From Leucobacter sp. 7(1) (GTDB taxonomy: Bacteria > Actinomycetota > Actinomycetes > Actinomycetales > Microbacteriaceae), in NCBI RefSeq assembly GCF_900163635.1, contig NZ_FUID01000073.1, forward strand, positions 1-34,239: a DNA stretch of 34,239 nucleotides. The letters run 5' to 3'. Position 1 is the first letter of the stretch, and the number at the start of each line of letters is the position of its first letter. Made by a program: the position numbers and the translations under genes. Below, piece by piece: positions 1 through 9,100 of the stretch. The notes under the pieces are model-generated. The model saw only the letters and a list, made by a program, of their open reading frames with translations. It did no database searches and was not told the origin of the DNA.

Positions 1-56
1 GAGGTTCTCGTGATTTCAACCAGGCTCGCCGCTACCAACGTCCTGGCCGGGTACAG

Positions 57-1667
57 CTAGGCCGCTGGAATGAGATCCTGTCGTACGTGGATGAGCTGGA
101 GTCCACCCGCAGCTTCTGCGCCGGAGACCGCGTCGGCGAGATCAGCGAGTGAAGCGAGTGACGTGCCCGCACCGCCGAATGCCCGCGCGAGTGCGGGCCA
201 GTCGGGCTGCGCGAGGTCCACACCGATTGGCGCAATACCTACGGCCGCCTCATTGTCTTTGATCTCGAGGTAGCCACCATTATCGACGACGATCACCGTG
301 AGATCCAGGCCCTGCTCCACCACAGTCATGAGCTCTTGTACGGAGAACATGAGTGCACCATCGCCGAGAACCACGAACACGGGCCGATCGGGTGCCGCGA
401 TCTTGGAACCGAGTGCGGCGGGCACGCCGTATCCGAGGGTGGCGTAGGTGGCCATGTACGGGGTCGAGCCGGAGGCGCTCGCTCGATAGCTGTTGAGGAA
501 TCCTCGGTACGCCACCGTCGATGAATCCAAAGCCACGATCGCATCTCGCGGGAGCGCGGCGGCGATCGCCTCCCCCAGGAGGGTATTGACCCGGTCCGCG
601 TCGAAGGATTCTTCGCGAGCTTGGGCGCGCAGGACGGGAACGTCGGCGAAGCAGTCTCGCGGTGCGCCCGGGAGCAGCGTCACGAGATCGGCGAGTACCG
701 CGGGCGCGTCTCCGATCAGACCCACCGTTGCTGGTTGATTCTTGTGGAGTTGCGTCGCCAGGCGATCGACGCGGACCACTCTGCCGTGTGCGTCCAGTGC
801 ATCCACCCACAGCTCCGCGTCTCCGAGCTTTGACCCCACAACGAGGAGGACGTCGGCGTGCTGGGCGACGTCTCGGATCGCCGCGAACCGCAGTCCCGCC
901 CCGAGCGAGAGTGGGTGGTGCTCGTCCACTACCCCCTTGCCGTTGCTCGTGGTGATGAGTGGAGCGCCGAGGCGCTCTGCGAGGGCGCGTACGTGTTCGG
1001 CGGCACCGCGCGACCCGCCACCGGCGAGGATCACCGGCCGGGCCGCGTCGCGTAGCAGTTCCGCGGCGCGTCGGAGTTCGTCCGCGCTGGGATGTGCCGG
1101 GAACGGGAACTCCTTGGGTGCGAGGAGCCGTTCGTCGATGGAGATTTCCGCTTCGAGGACATCAATGGGGATCTCGATCGCGACGGGGCGGGGTCGTCCT
1201 GTGGCGAAGAGCTCGAAGGCATCGTGTACCGCCTGCACCGCGTCCGCAGCGGTCTCGGGACGTCGCGCCCAGGCGGTGACCGCGCGGGCGGCCCCAAGCT
1301 GATCCTGGGTTTCGTGCAGCGTACCGCGATCGGTGAATTCCGCGCCGCGCGGGGCCCCGGGCGAGAGGATAATCATCGGTCGTGATTCTGCGAATGCCGT
1401 CGCGGCCGCGGACAGCGCGTTGAGGAGACCCGGACCGCTCGTGGTGATGACGACGCCGGGGAGTCCCGTCTGCGTCGCCCAGCCGTCGGCACCGTATCCG
1501 GCACCCTGCTCGTGCCGGGCGGTCACCGCGTGGATGCCAAGTTCCTCGAGTGGGCGGTAGAACTCGATGTTATGCGTGCCGGGAATGCCGAACACGGTGG
1601 TCACACCATAGCTGCGGAGGGTCCGCAAGAGGTGTCGGCCCGTGGTCTCCTTCGGAAGTGTCTGCAC
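57..1667 (-). CDS. TPP-dependent 2-oxo-acid decarboxylase/acetolactate synthase-like enzyme
   Basis: This is a 536-residue enzyme of the acetolactate synthase/benzoylformate decarboxylase superfamily. The activating glutamate is visible at E53 in the TARHEQGAGYGADGWA stretch, and the GDG...N diphosphate/Mg site lies near residues 434-462 (GDGALMF to VVDNGG). The order is PYR domain, central Rossmann domain (about 190-320), then PP domain, at the usual length. The N-terminal GIPGTHNIEFYR motif resembles decarboxylases such as 5-guanidino-2-oxopentanoate decarboxylase more than true acetolactate synthase; that substrate guess is inference. The start is GTG, preceded by AAAGGAAA at good spacing. 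It is the last gene of a three-gene operon with an alpha/beta-hydrolase-fold protein and an MHS transporter, which suggests uptake and decarboxylation of a 2-oxo acid. Confidence 0.85.
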   Translation of the reverse strand: MQTLPKETTGRHLLRTLRSYGVTTVFGIPGTHNIEFYRPLEELGIHAVTARHEQGAGYGADGWATQTGLPGVVITTSGPGLLNALSAAATAFAESRPMIILSPGAPRGAEFTDRGTLHETQDQLGAARAVTAWARRPETAADAVQAVHDAFELFATGRPRPVAIEIPIDVLEAEISIDERLLAPKEFPFPAHPSADELRRAAELLRDAARPVILAGGGSRGAAEHVRALAERLGAPLITTSNGKGVVDEHHPLSLGAGLRFAAIRDVAQHADVLLVVGSKLGDAELWVDALDAHGRVVRVDRLATQLHKNQPATVGLIGDAPAVLADLVTLLPGAPRDCFADVPVLRAQAREESFDADRVNTLLGEAIAAALPRDAIVALDSSTVAYRGFLNSYRASASGSTPYMATYATLGYGVPAALGSKIAAPDRPVFVVLGDGALMFSVQELMTVVEQGLDLTVIVVDNGGYLEIKDNEAAVGIAPIGVDLAQPDWPALARAFGGAGTSLASLADLADAVSGAEAAGGLQLIHVRQDLIPAA

Positions 1668-1695
1668 TCTGGTTTCCTTTCGTTGTGTCTGAGGA

Positions 1696-1717
1696 CGGGC
1701 CCTGGGAATGGGGCCCG
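1696..1717 (-). other. Intercistronic hairpin between hydrolase-fold and TPP enzyme genes
   Basis: A perfect inverted repeat, CGGGCCC/GGGCCCG with an 8-base loop, lies in the 66-base gap between the stop of the hydrolase-like gene (1734) and the start of the TPP enzyme (1667). No T-run follows it, so an RNA-processing or stabilising stem is more likely than a full terminator. Confidence 0.4.
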
Positions 1718-1733
1718 CCAGGGGAGGGGGCGA

Positions 1734-2540
1734 CTAGCTCACGCGCCGCAGGAGGGCTGCGAGTGCCGCCGAAAACGCGGGGGCTTCCTCCGCGTGCGGG
1801 CTGTGCGCCGAGTCCTCGAAGACCACGAGCTCGGCGTTGGGCAGCCCCTCGTGGAGCACGGCAGTCCCGGAGAAGCGCTGCTTTTCGTCGTGTCGACCGT
1901 GCAGGATCAGCGCGGGCTGGGAGATGCGGGGGAGCGCGACACGGTGGTCGAGCTCCATCATGTCCTCGTCATAGCGATCGAGCACATAGAGCGGCCACTC
2001 TAATTGCTGCTGGATCGTCGCAGTGCGTACGTCGGCGCTGACCGGGGTGTGGAAGAGATACGTGTCGGTCATTGCTGCCAAGAGGTCCGGATAGGCACCT
2101 CCTGCCCCGGACGACGAGCCGTTGATGAACTCGAGCGACATACCGCCCGCGACGCCGTCGCGCTCGCCGCAGTACCAGGGGCCCGAACTGGCGACGCCGA
2201 GTCCAGCGACCCATTCCGGGTGCTGCTGGGCGGCGAGGATCGCGATGTGCCCGCCCATGCCGTGCCCCACGACCACCGCCGGTGCGCCGATCACCTCGGA
2301 GATGAGGGTGACGACGTCGCTGACGACGTTCGCCGCCGTGTAGCCGGTGCGCGGCCGGTCTGATTGCCCCGTTCCGCGCCAGTCAAAAGTGACCGTCCGG
2401 AATTCGAGCGCCAACTCGGCGACCTGTGCGTCCCACATGGCGTGTGTGGCATTCCCGGAGCTGACGAAGACGACTGGTGTTCCGCCGCCGAAGTCCTCAA
2501 AGTAGATGTTGGTGCCGTCAGACATGGAGTACATGGGCAT
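1734..2540 (-). CDS. Alpha/beta-hydrolase-fold protein lacking the nucleophile serine
   Basis: The protein has 268 residues and a typical alpha/beta-hydrolase layout: an oxyanion region near residues 25-40, DWRGTGQSD at 53-61, a nucleophile elbow at 92-96, a short cap, an acid residue in GRHDE and a catalytic-type histidine in DSAHSPHAEE near the C terminus. The elbow reads GHGMGG instead of GHSMGG: codon 94 (bases 2259-2261) is GGC glycine, one base from AGC serine. The acid and histidine remain. The reading frame continues upstream to 3284, but that part is the shadow of the transporter gene. The ATG at 2540 has AAAGGAC upstream and begins the conserved fold. As the middle gene of the operon it may act in the same pathway, either as a non-hydrolytic enzyme of this fold or as an inactive protein. 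Confidence 0.85.
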   Translation of the reverse strand: MPMYSMSDGTNIYFEDFGGGTPVVFVSSGNATHAMWDAQVAELALEFRTVTFDWRGTGQSDRPRTGYTAANVVSDVVTLISEVIGAPAVVVGHGMGGHIAILAAQQHPEWVAGLGVASSGPWYCGERDGVAGGMSLEFINGSSSGAGGAYPDLLAAMTDTYLFHTPVSADVRTATIQQQLEWPLYVLDRYDEDMMELDHRVALPRISQPALILHGRHDEKQRFSGTAVLHEGLPNAELVVFEDSAHSPHAEEAPAFSAALAALLRRVS

Positions 2541-2647
2541 GTGAGTGTCCTTTGTGATGATGGTGTGGGTGGCCAGCGCGGGTGTGCGCCGGGCACGTGA
2601 GTGGGTCGGTATGTCCGTGGGGGCCAACGGGTCAGCAAGCCAATAGG

Positions 2648-4003
2648 TCAGTGGATCACTGGGGGTGTGGGCCGGAGCTCGGCGGTCGCTTGGGTGTGCG
2701 GTGTCGACGGGGCCGACTCGGGGTCGACGTGCTGCGGGGCGAGTGCCAACGCCACCGCATTGATGATCGCCATGCCCGCGGCGAGGATGATGACGCTCCA
2801 GACAGTGCCGGTGGTCGACAGCAGCCAGACCGCAGCGATGGGAGGCAAAGCACCCCAGACCGCGGCACCGATGCCGTGGGCGAGGGACATGGAGGTGTAT
2901 CGGGCTTGCGGGCGGTACATCTGGGCCATCACGGTGGCCAGGGGTGCCCAGGTCGCACTCATGGTGACGCGGATCAGGGAAACGAACACGTACATAAGCG
3001 TGAGCTGGCCACCCCCGATCACGAGCAACAGCGGAACCATCGTAAGGAGGGACCCCAGAACGCCGAGGGCCATCATTCTTTTGCCACCCCAGCGGTCGCC
3101 GAGGTACGCCAGCGGGAGCGTGACTGCAAACTCGATGAACGACGCAATTGTCATGGCGAGGAGCACCTGCTGCGCGGCAATCCCGACCTCTGGGCTTGTT
3201 GCGTAGTTTTGGATGAAGGTTGTCGCCAGGTAGTAGAAACCGAGCGGGATCGGCAGCACAAAGATCCCCAGCAGGATGGGCCACCAGTTGTGCTTGAGCG
3301 CGAACGCGAGCGGAAAGCTGTTTTCCTGTCCCTGCACGGTCTCAGCGAAGACCGGTGTTTCCTCGACGCGATTGCGCACCCAGAATCCGACCGCGATGAG
3401 AAGCGCGCTAGCCAGGAACGGGATCCGCCAACCCCACTCGAGCATGAAGGCGTCGCCGCCCAGCGAGATCAGGAAGAATGCTCCGCTCGCCAGGAGCGCC
3501 CCGGCAGGATTGCCGAGCTGTGTGAACCCTCCGAAGAAGACGCGCAAGCGGGGCGGTGCGGACTCGACGCTCATGAGGGCGGCACCACCCCATTCACCTC
3601 CGACCGCAATGCCCTGGATGGCGCGCAGCACCATAAGTAGCACCGGGGCCGCGGTTCCGATTGCGGCGTGGCTGGGTAAGAGGCCGACGCCAACCGTCGC
3701 CAAGCCCATGAGGATGAGGGTGAATACGAGTGCGGGGCGGCGGCCGATCCGGTCACCGATGTGGCCAAAGATGATGCCGCCGAGCGGTCGGACTGCGAAC
3801 GCGATTGCGCTCGCGAAGAACGCGGCAATAGTGCCCAAGGCTCGATCTTGCTCGGGGAAGAACACGCTGGGGAATACCAGCGCAGCCGCGGTGGCGTAGA
3901 TGTAAAAGTCGTACCACTCGATCGAGGTCCCGACGAAGGCGCCGAGACCCGCGCGGACCGCGCGCCGGTGTGCGGTGCTGAGTGGGGGTTTATGGATGGT
4001 CAT
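2648..4003 (-). CDS. MFS transporter, metabolite:H+ symporter (MHS) type
   Basis: This is a 451-residue major facilitator protein with about 12 hydrophobic segments. The N-terminal GTSIEWYDFYIYATAAAL stretch and the GHIGDRIGRRPAL loop between helices 2 and 3 are typical of the MHS family, which includes the proline/betaine, shikimate and citrate symporters. The conserved RAIQGIAVGGEWGGA motif of helix 4 is also present. The substrate cannot be read from sequence. It is the first gene of the minus-strand operon with the hydrolase-fold protein and TPP enzyme, so a carboxylate or amino-acid-derived acid used by the latter is plausible. It diverges from an AsnC/Lrp regulator that probably controls it. 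Confidence 0.87.
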   Translation of the reverse strand: MTIHKPPLSTAHRRAVRAGLGAFVGTSIEWYDFYIYATAAALVFPSVFFPEQDRALGTIAAFFASAIAFAVRPLGGIIFGHIGDRIGRRPALVFTLILMGLATVGVGLLPSHAAIGTAAPVLLMVLRAIQGIAVGGEWGGAALMSVESAPPRLRVFFGGFTQLGNPAGALLASGAFFLISLGGDAFMLEWGWRIPFLASALLIAVGFWVRNRVEETPVFAETVQGQENSFPLAFALKHNWWPILLGIFVLPIPLGFYYLATTFIQNYATSPEVGIAAQQVLLAMTIASFIEFAVTLPLAYLGDRWGGKRMMALGVLGSLLTMVPLLLVIGGGQLTLMYVFVSLIRVTMSATWAPLATVMAQMYRPQARYTSMSLAHGIGAAVWGALPPIAAVWLLSTTGTVWSVIILAAGMAIINAVALALAPQHVDPESAPSTPHTQATAELRPTPPVIH

Positions 4004-4219
4004 GCTGCAGCTCCTTTGCTCCGTTAGCGAGAGACCTTACGGAGCCTGGAAGCGTTCCACAAACGAGAAAAACGGAACCTGCGTATAGTTTCCGTGGTTA
4101 TGGTGACTGTCATGCACCTATCGGTGACGTAATGTGTATGTATATCGGAATCCTCATAAATATGTATGATTAGCGATCAAACAAAAATGTCGGCGATTGG
4201 GTCGCGGGAAGGGGTGTGT
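4004..4219. promoter_or_regulatory. Divergent control region of the transporter operon and AsnC/Lrp gene
   Basis: This gap is clearly richer in A+T than its surroundings. It holds an inverted repeat ACGGAA (4072-4077) / TTCCGT (4090-4095) with a 12-base spacer, a reasonable size for a dimeric regulator. On the minus strand, TGACAG and ACTATA 17 bases apart could form a promoter for the transporter operon that overlaps the repeat. The hexamer matches are imperfect. Confidence 0.4.
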
Positions 4220-5158
4220 GTGGAGAGCACGGAGGTTGAGGCGGCGATGGTTCGACTGCTCCAGAGCGACGGCAGGATGAGCGTGAAGGAGCTCGCTACC
4301 CAGCTGGGCATGCCGCGTGCCGCGGCATCGCGCACGCTGCGCGAGATGCTGGAGTCGGGGGCAGTTCGGGTGGGGGCCGCAATCGATCCTCGAGTGGCTG
4401 GATACCGCTTCTTCCTGCACGCGCTCGTGGCAGTCGATGGCCCGGTTGAGGCCGTCGCGCGGTCACTGCGCGATCTTCCGGACACCGTGTTCGTCGCCTC
4501 ACTTGCGGGCAGCCACGGACTTGCGTTCGAGGCCCGGTGCGTGAGTGAAGCAGCAAAAGCGGCCACGCTCGCGCGGGTTCGGGAAATCCCGGCGGTGCGC
4601 CGTATTCGCACGACCTCGTATACGGAGATCCTGAAGGGGCCTTTCGCGGCTGCCGTGGCGGGGCCCGAGGTGATACTCGATGCGATTGATCACGCCCTGA
4701 TTGCCGCGCTGGAGGTGGATGGGCGTGCCACCTATGAGGCGCTTGCGCAGGCCGCGGAGACCAGCGTTTCTACGGCTCGGGAGCGTGTCTCCCGGTTGCT
4801 GCGAGCGAGGGTGATTCGAATCTCGGCGGTGGAACGCAGAGGTGTGCGGAACACGCAGCTGGGCATGGGCGTCGGGATCACGGGGAATGACCAGCATGGG
4901 AAGCTTGCCAGCTATGCCCGTAACTCGCGATACATCGAGTTCGCGGTGGCGGCCTACGGGCAGTTTGACTTCATTGTCACCGTCGTCGCGCCGACGCCGG
5001 CCGAGCTGCACGGAGTGCTTGAGGATCTGCGTCGCCTGGTGCCCGACGGTGAGGTGGATGCCTGGATGCAGCTCAGCATGGTGAAGGAGAGTTACGCGAG
5101 TGCGCCGCGGTCGGCGATGCGGCTCGGGGTTGCGGGATCCGGGGCGGACGTGGCGTGA
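4220..5158 (+). CDS. Double-module AsnC/Lrp-family transcriptional regulator
   Basis: The protein has about 312 residues, twice the usual AsnC/Lrp length, and contains two complete modules. The first winged-helix domain (about 5-55, LLQSDGRMSVKELATQLGMP) is followed by a ligand-binding region. A second helix-turn-helix starts near residue 152 (IDHALIAALEVDGRATYEALAQ) with its own RAM-type domain to about 300. I chose GTG at 4220 because GGGAAGGGG lies just upstream; in-frame ATGs at 4166 and 4187 lack a ribosome site. It is divergent from the MHS transporter operon and is the natural candidate to sense that pathway's substrate. AsnC members often act as activators in the presence of their amino-acid or related ligand; which applies here is unknown. 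Confidence 0.85.
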   Translation: MESTEVEAAMVRLLQSDGRMSVKELATQLGMPRAAASRTLREMLESGAVRVGAAIDPRVAGYRFFLHALVAVDGPVEAVARSLRDLPDTVFVASLAGSHGLAFEARCVSEAAKAATLARVREIPAVRRIRTTSYTEILKGPFAAAVAGPEVILDAIDHALIAALEVDGRATYEALAQAAETSVSTARERVSRLLRARVIRISAVERRGVRNTQLGMGVGITGNDQHGKLASYARNSRYIEFAVAAYGQFDFIVTVVAPTPAELHGVLEDLRRLVPDGEVDAWMQLSMVKESYASAPRSAMRLGVAGSGADVA

Positions 5159-5159
5159 G

Positions 5160-5385
5160 GCGACGAAGCCGCCACAGCGCGCCGTCCGCGATCGTCGCCG
5201 TGACCGGCTCACCCAGCGCAGCCTCCGGGAACTCAGCGATGGTGATGAACGAAGCCAGCACTGCAAGCGCACCGCGAAGATGTTCCCGCCGCTGTGCCCC
5301 AGGAGCGCGTCGGGCATGATGTCAGTGCGGTACGGTCCCCGGGTGAATGCCGCGGCTGTGCAGGGGGCGACGAATGATCGGGCAG
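5160..5385 (-). pseudogene. Frameshifted remnant of an unidentified protein gene
   Basis: Two minus-strand frames read like ordinary protein one after the other. From about 5385 to 5270 the frame, opening after a TAG, includes FTRGPYRTDIMPDALLGHSG. From about 5270 to 5160 a second frame continues with VLASFITIAEFPEAALGEP and ends in a natural-looking GALWRLRR. Joining them needs one frameshift near 5270. Neither piece has a good ribosome site or a complete domain, and the left end runs into the convergent AsnC gene. I do not recognise the family. It could be the C-terminal scar of a gene lost between the regulator and the TetR gene. Confidence 0.35.
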
Positions 5386-5389
5386 CGCG

Positions 5390-6070
5390 CTATGTTGAGT
5401 GTGTAGTATCCCGTAGCGTCGAGATCCAGGCCGTGATCATCGCGATGGTGCCCTCATAGGTGGCGTCGGCGCCCACATCGGATCCCGCGCGCTGCACGGC
5501 GAGTGTGTGGGGGTACTGATCCGCGGTGAGGGTCTGGCTTGCTGCGGCACCCGCGGGGCGATCGGCTGCCGCGCCGATCCGCTGGAACCAGGCGTCGATC
5601 TCCGCGTAACCGGCCAGAGTGGTGGTGAGTACCGTCCAGGTGCCACCCACCTCCGAATCCGGGATACCGATTCTGCGTAAGAACCCGAAGCAGCGTTCGT
5701 TTGCGTCGAGCATGGTGGGATGGGCCACCATTGGTGCGCCCGACGCGAGTCGGACGAGCTCGGGGAACTGTCGGTACCAGGCGCGGTACGCGTCGCAGAG
5801 CGTCCGCACCCCGGCTTGCCAGGCGAGATCGTCAAGCGGAGGCAGAGCGAACTGGCTCTGCGCCACGTATCCCGCTGCGGCGATCGCATCGTCTTTGCCC
5901 GAAACGTAGTTGTATAGTGCGCGGGGGCTGACCCCAAGGTGTTCGGCGATCCGGCGCGTGGAGAGCCCGTTTGCTCCGACCTCGGCGACGGTGTCCAGGA
6001 CGGCCCGACCAATTGCTTCTCGGGTCAGCACGGCTCGACCCTGCCAGGTTTCTGGACGCTTCCTCTTCAC
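5390..6070 (-). CDS. TetR-family transcriptional regulator
   Basis: The protein has about 226 residues with an N-terminal TetR helix-turn-helix (LTREAIGRAVLDTVAEVGANG, then STRRIAEHLGVSPRALYNYVSGKDDAI) and an all-helical C-terminal ligand domain. The start is uncertain. GTG at 6070 (VKRKRPETW) leaves room for the divergent promoter, while ATG at 6097 would add nine residues; neither has a strong ribosome site. It is divergent from the large ABC exporter at 6112 and very likely represses it. A perfect short dyad, GCAGAAACTGC, sits between the two starts. Confidence 0.85.
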   Translation of the reverse strand: MKRKRPETWQGRAVLTREAIGRAVLDTVAEVGANGLSTRRIAEHLGVSPRALYNYVSGKDDAIAAAGYVAQSQFALPPLDDLAWQAGVRTLCDAYRAWYRQFPELVRLASGAPMVAHPTMLDANERCFGFLRRIGIPDSEVGGTWTVLTTTLAGYAEIDAWFQRIGAAADRPAGAAASQTLTADQYPHTLAVQRAGSDVGADATYEGTIAMITAWISTLRDTTHST

Positions 6071-6084
6071 AGGTGTTGACTTTA

Positions 6085-6095
6085 GCAGAAACTGC
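6085..6095. promoter_or_regulatory. Possible TetR operator between regulator and ABC exporter
   Basis: The perfect dyad GCAG-AAA-CTGC is flanked by TTGACT and TTGACA on the plus strand, inside the 41 bases separating the proposed TetR start and the exporter start. The position fits an operator occluding both promoters. It is short and could be chance. Confidence 0.35.
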
Positions 6096-6111
6096 ATTGA
6101 CACTGGGTGCC

Positions 6112-9100
6112 ATGCGAGCCATCGACACTGAGGTTGCCCCGCACGACTCACGAAGCTCGATTCGCGACTTTTTCGCGGAACAACGCTGGTCGATCACGGC
6201 CGCCGCGGGCTGCGCCGTGATTGCGACGGCCGCGAGCCTAGTGCCGGTGGTGGTGGTGTTTGCCGTGGCGACGGAGCTGTTCGTCGGGGGCACCCCGGAT
6301 CCCCGGCGCATCGTCGGCTACGCGCTCGCGGGGCTGGGTGGGGTCCTGCTGCGGGCCGCCTGCAGCGCCGCCGCAAACCATCTCGGTCACCACGCTGCAT
6401 ATGCGATCCTGCGTGAACTCAGGCTTGCGTTAATGCGAAAGCTCGACCGAATCCCGCTCGCTCGGGTGCGGGCACGCACCCAGGGTGAGCTGAAGAAAAC
6501 GTTCTCGGACGATGTTGAGAAACTGGAGGAGGGCCTCTCACACGGGGTGCCCGACATCCTCTCGGCGGCAACCGTGCCGCTCGTCACCGTCGGGCTGCTC
6601 ATTGCCGTGGACTGGCCGCTTGGGCTGTTGACCTTGGCCACGCTGCCCGTGGTGTTCCTCATTCTTGCATTCGGGATCCGGGCAGAGCGCTCGAACCAAC
6701 ACGCAGAGGCTGATGCCACGCTTCAGCTCAACTCCGCCATGCTGAGCTATCTCCGTGGAATGCGCGTAGTGCGGGGATTTGTCGGGATGCGTGCGGGCGC
6801 GACGGACGTCCTCACTGCGATCGAGCAATCGCGCCGCGCCGCGGAACTCCCGGTCGCGCGCGGCCGGTGGCCCGTCTCTTGCGCGATCGCGGCACTTTCC
6901 CTTCCGATCGTGATTCTCGTGCCTGCGTCGACGATGCGGTATCTCTCGGGCGACATCACGCTTCCGGTGCTAGTGCTCTTTGTGCTCATCGGGATGAACG
7001 TTAATTTGCCCTTCTACAGACTCGTTGGCTCGATCGCGGCTCTGCACTGGTCGGTGTCCCTGGCGCAGATCGGCATCCGGGAGATCCTCGCGGAGCCAGA
7101 AATGGATATCGCGAGGAGTCCGCTGCATCCGAGCTCATTCACGGTGGAGTTCGAGGGTGTCGGCCTCTCCTACGGCGATCGCGTTGTGCTGAGCGGGGTC
7201 TCGTGCACACTGCCCGAGGGGCGCTTGACTGCAATCGTTGGCCCCACGGGGGCGGGGAAATCTACGATGGCTCGACTGCTTGCCCGATTTGAGGATCCCC
7301 AAGACGGGGCTGTCAGGATCGGGGGCGTGGACGTGCGGGACATGGAGCCGGGGGAGCTCATGCGCACTGTGGTTTTCGTGCAGCAGGACGACTACATCTT
7401 CGACGATTCCGTGACCGAGAACATTCGCTTGGGGCGGCCGGACGCGACGGATGCAGAGGTCCGCGCCGCGGCGGAGCGCGCGAGCGTGACCGAGTTCGTT
7501 GCGACGCTCGCCGATGGCTGGTCCACCCGCCTCGGTCCAGGAGGCGCGCTGCTCTCCGGCGGCCAACGTCAACGAATCTCCGTGGCTCGTGCGTTTCTCG
7601 CCGACGCACCCATTGTGGTGTTCGACGAGGCGACCGCGTATCTGGATGCTGATTCTGAAGCGGCGATGAACGCGGCCATGCGCGAACTGTCCCGGGATCG
7701 CACCGTCGTGATCGTGGCCCACCGGCTCGCTTCAGTTGCGGGGGCTGATCAGATCCTCGTGGTCGACGCCGCGAGGTTGGGTGGGGCAGGAACACACGGT
7801 GAGTTGCTGCGGGAGAATGGGCTGTACGCGCGGATGTGGGCGGCGTACGGGGACACGGCAGGGTGGCACCTCGAAGTTGCAGACACGGCCCGCCGGGTAC
7901 TGCCGGAGGCTCAGCCCGCGGCTGAGCCTCCGGTTCCGGATCCCGCGGAGGCCACGGTCGCGTTGGGTGAGACGGAGGCGCGGCTTCCCAGGGACATTGC
8001 GGGCCGGGGCTTTCTGCGTCAATGGCGTCTGCTGTTGGGCGTGCGCGGGTGGGGCGTACTGCTGCGCGCGGGACTCGGACGAATGGTGTGGGAGGGGGTG
8101 CTCCGAGCCGTCCCGATCTGGGTGGTGTCTATCACCCTCACGCAGGCCATCTCCGGGATGCTCACGGTCGCCTGGTCCGTGTGGGCCGGTGCACTGCTGT
8201 TGCTCGCGCTCGCACTGCGCTCTGGGGCGCTCGCCGCCGTGCACCGGGTGAACTGGAGCAACGCTGCGCGATCGATCGCGGAACTACAATCGCTCATCGT
8301 GACCCGCATCCTTCGCGTGCCCCTGGGTTTTTTCTCGAAGTTCGACGCAGGGAGGGTCACGACGCTTGTTGCAGACGATGTGCGGCGTCTCGATTTTCAG
8401 AACACCCCGGGGATGCTTGTGGGTGTGGTCATTCAGCCACTGGTGGCTTCGACCGTGCTGTTTGCGCTCGACTGGCGGCTGGCATTGGCCGCGCTGGCCG
8501 GGGTGCCGCTGTTTGCCGCGTGCATGGCGTGGGGAGATCGGCGATTCCGGCGCTCGGCGGCCGTGTTGAGCGAGGCGCGGGAAGAAGCGGCCTCGGCGCT
8601 GCTTGAGCACGTCCAAGGTGCAGCGGTGCTCCGCGCATACCCGGATGCCCCGCAGGCGAGGCGCGTTACCCACGCGGTTGAAAGTTTTTGGGCTGCGAGT
8701 GTGGCAGCATCGGTCCGGGCTGCCCCCGCGCTCACCGCGGGGGCAGCGGCATTGGAGCTGGGCTTCGTGGTGCTCATTCTCCTGGGTGCCGCCCTGTTCG
8801 CGGCGGGGTCGGTACCTGCGGCGACGCTGCTCCTATTTCTCGTAATCTCCCTCGTGCTGTACGCCCCGCTGCAGGAACTCGGGGAGCTCGCGGGCTATCG
8901 CCGTTCACAGCAGCAGATCGTACAGCGTATTGCCGAGGTCTGGACCGCGCCGGTTCTGAGTGAGCCACGTGACCCCATCGCGCCCCGTGGGGCAGGGGTC
9001 GTCTTCGACAGGGTGGAGTTCAACTACGAGCAACGTCAGACGCTGCGCGATGTGAGCTTTGTTGCCCCCGAGGGGGAGATCACCGCACTCGTGGGGGCCT

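Noticed and set aside
1..60. A short plus-strand frame from the window edge ending in TAG at 58-60, possibly the end of a gene convergent with the TPP enzyme
   Set aside because: Only 19 codons are visible, with no recognisable motif; other frames are equally open.
2541..3284. An upstream extension of the hydrolase-fold gene's frame
   Set aside because: It is the shadow of the transporter gene, and the ATG at 2540 has a good ribosome site and the natural N terminus.
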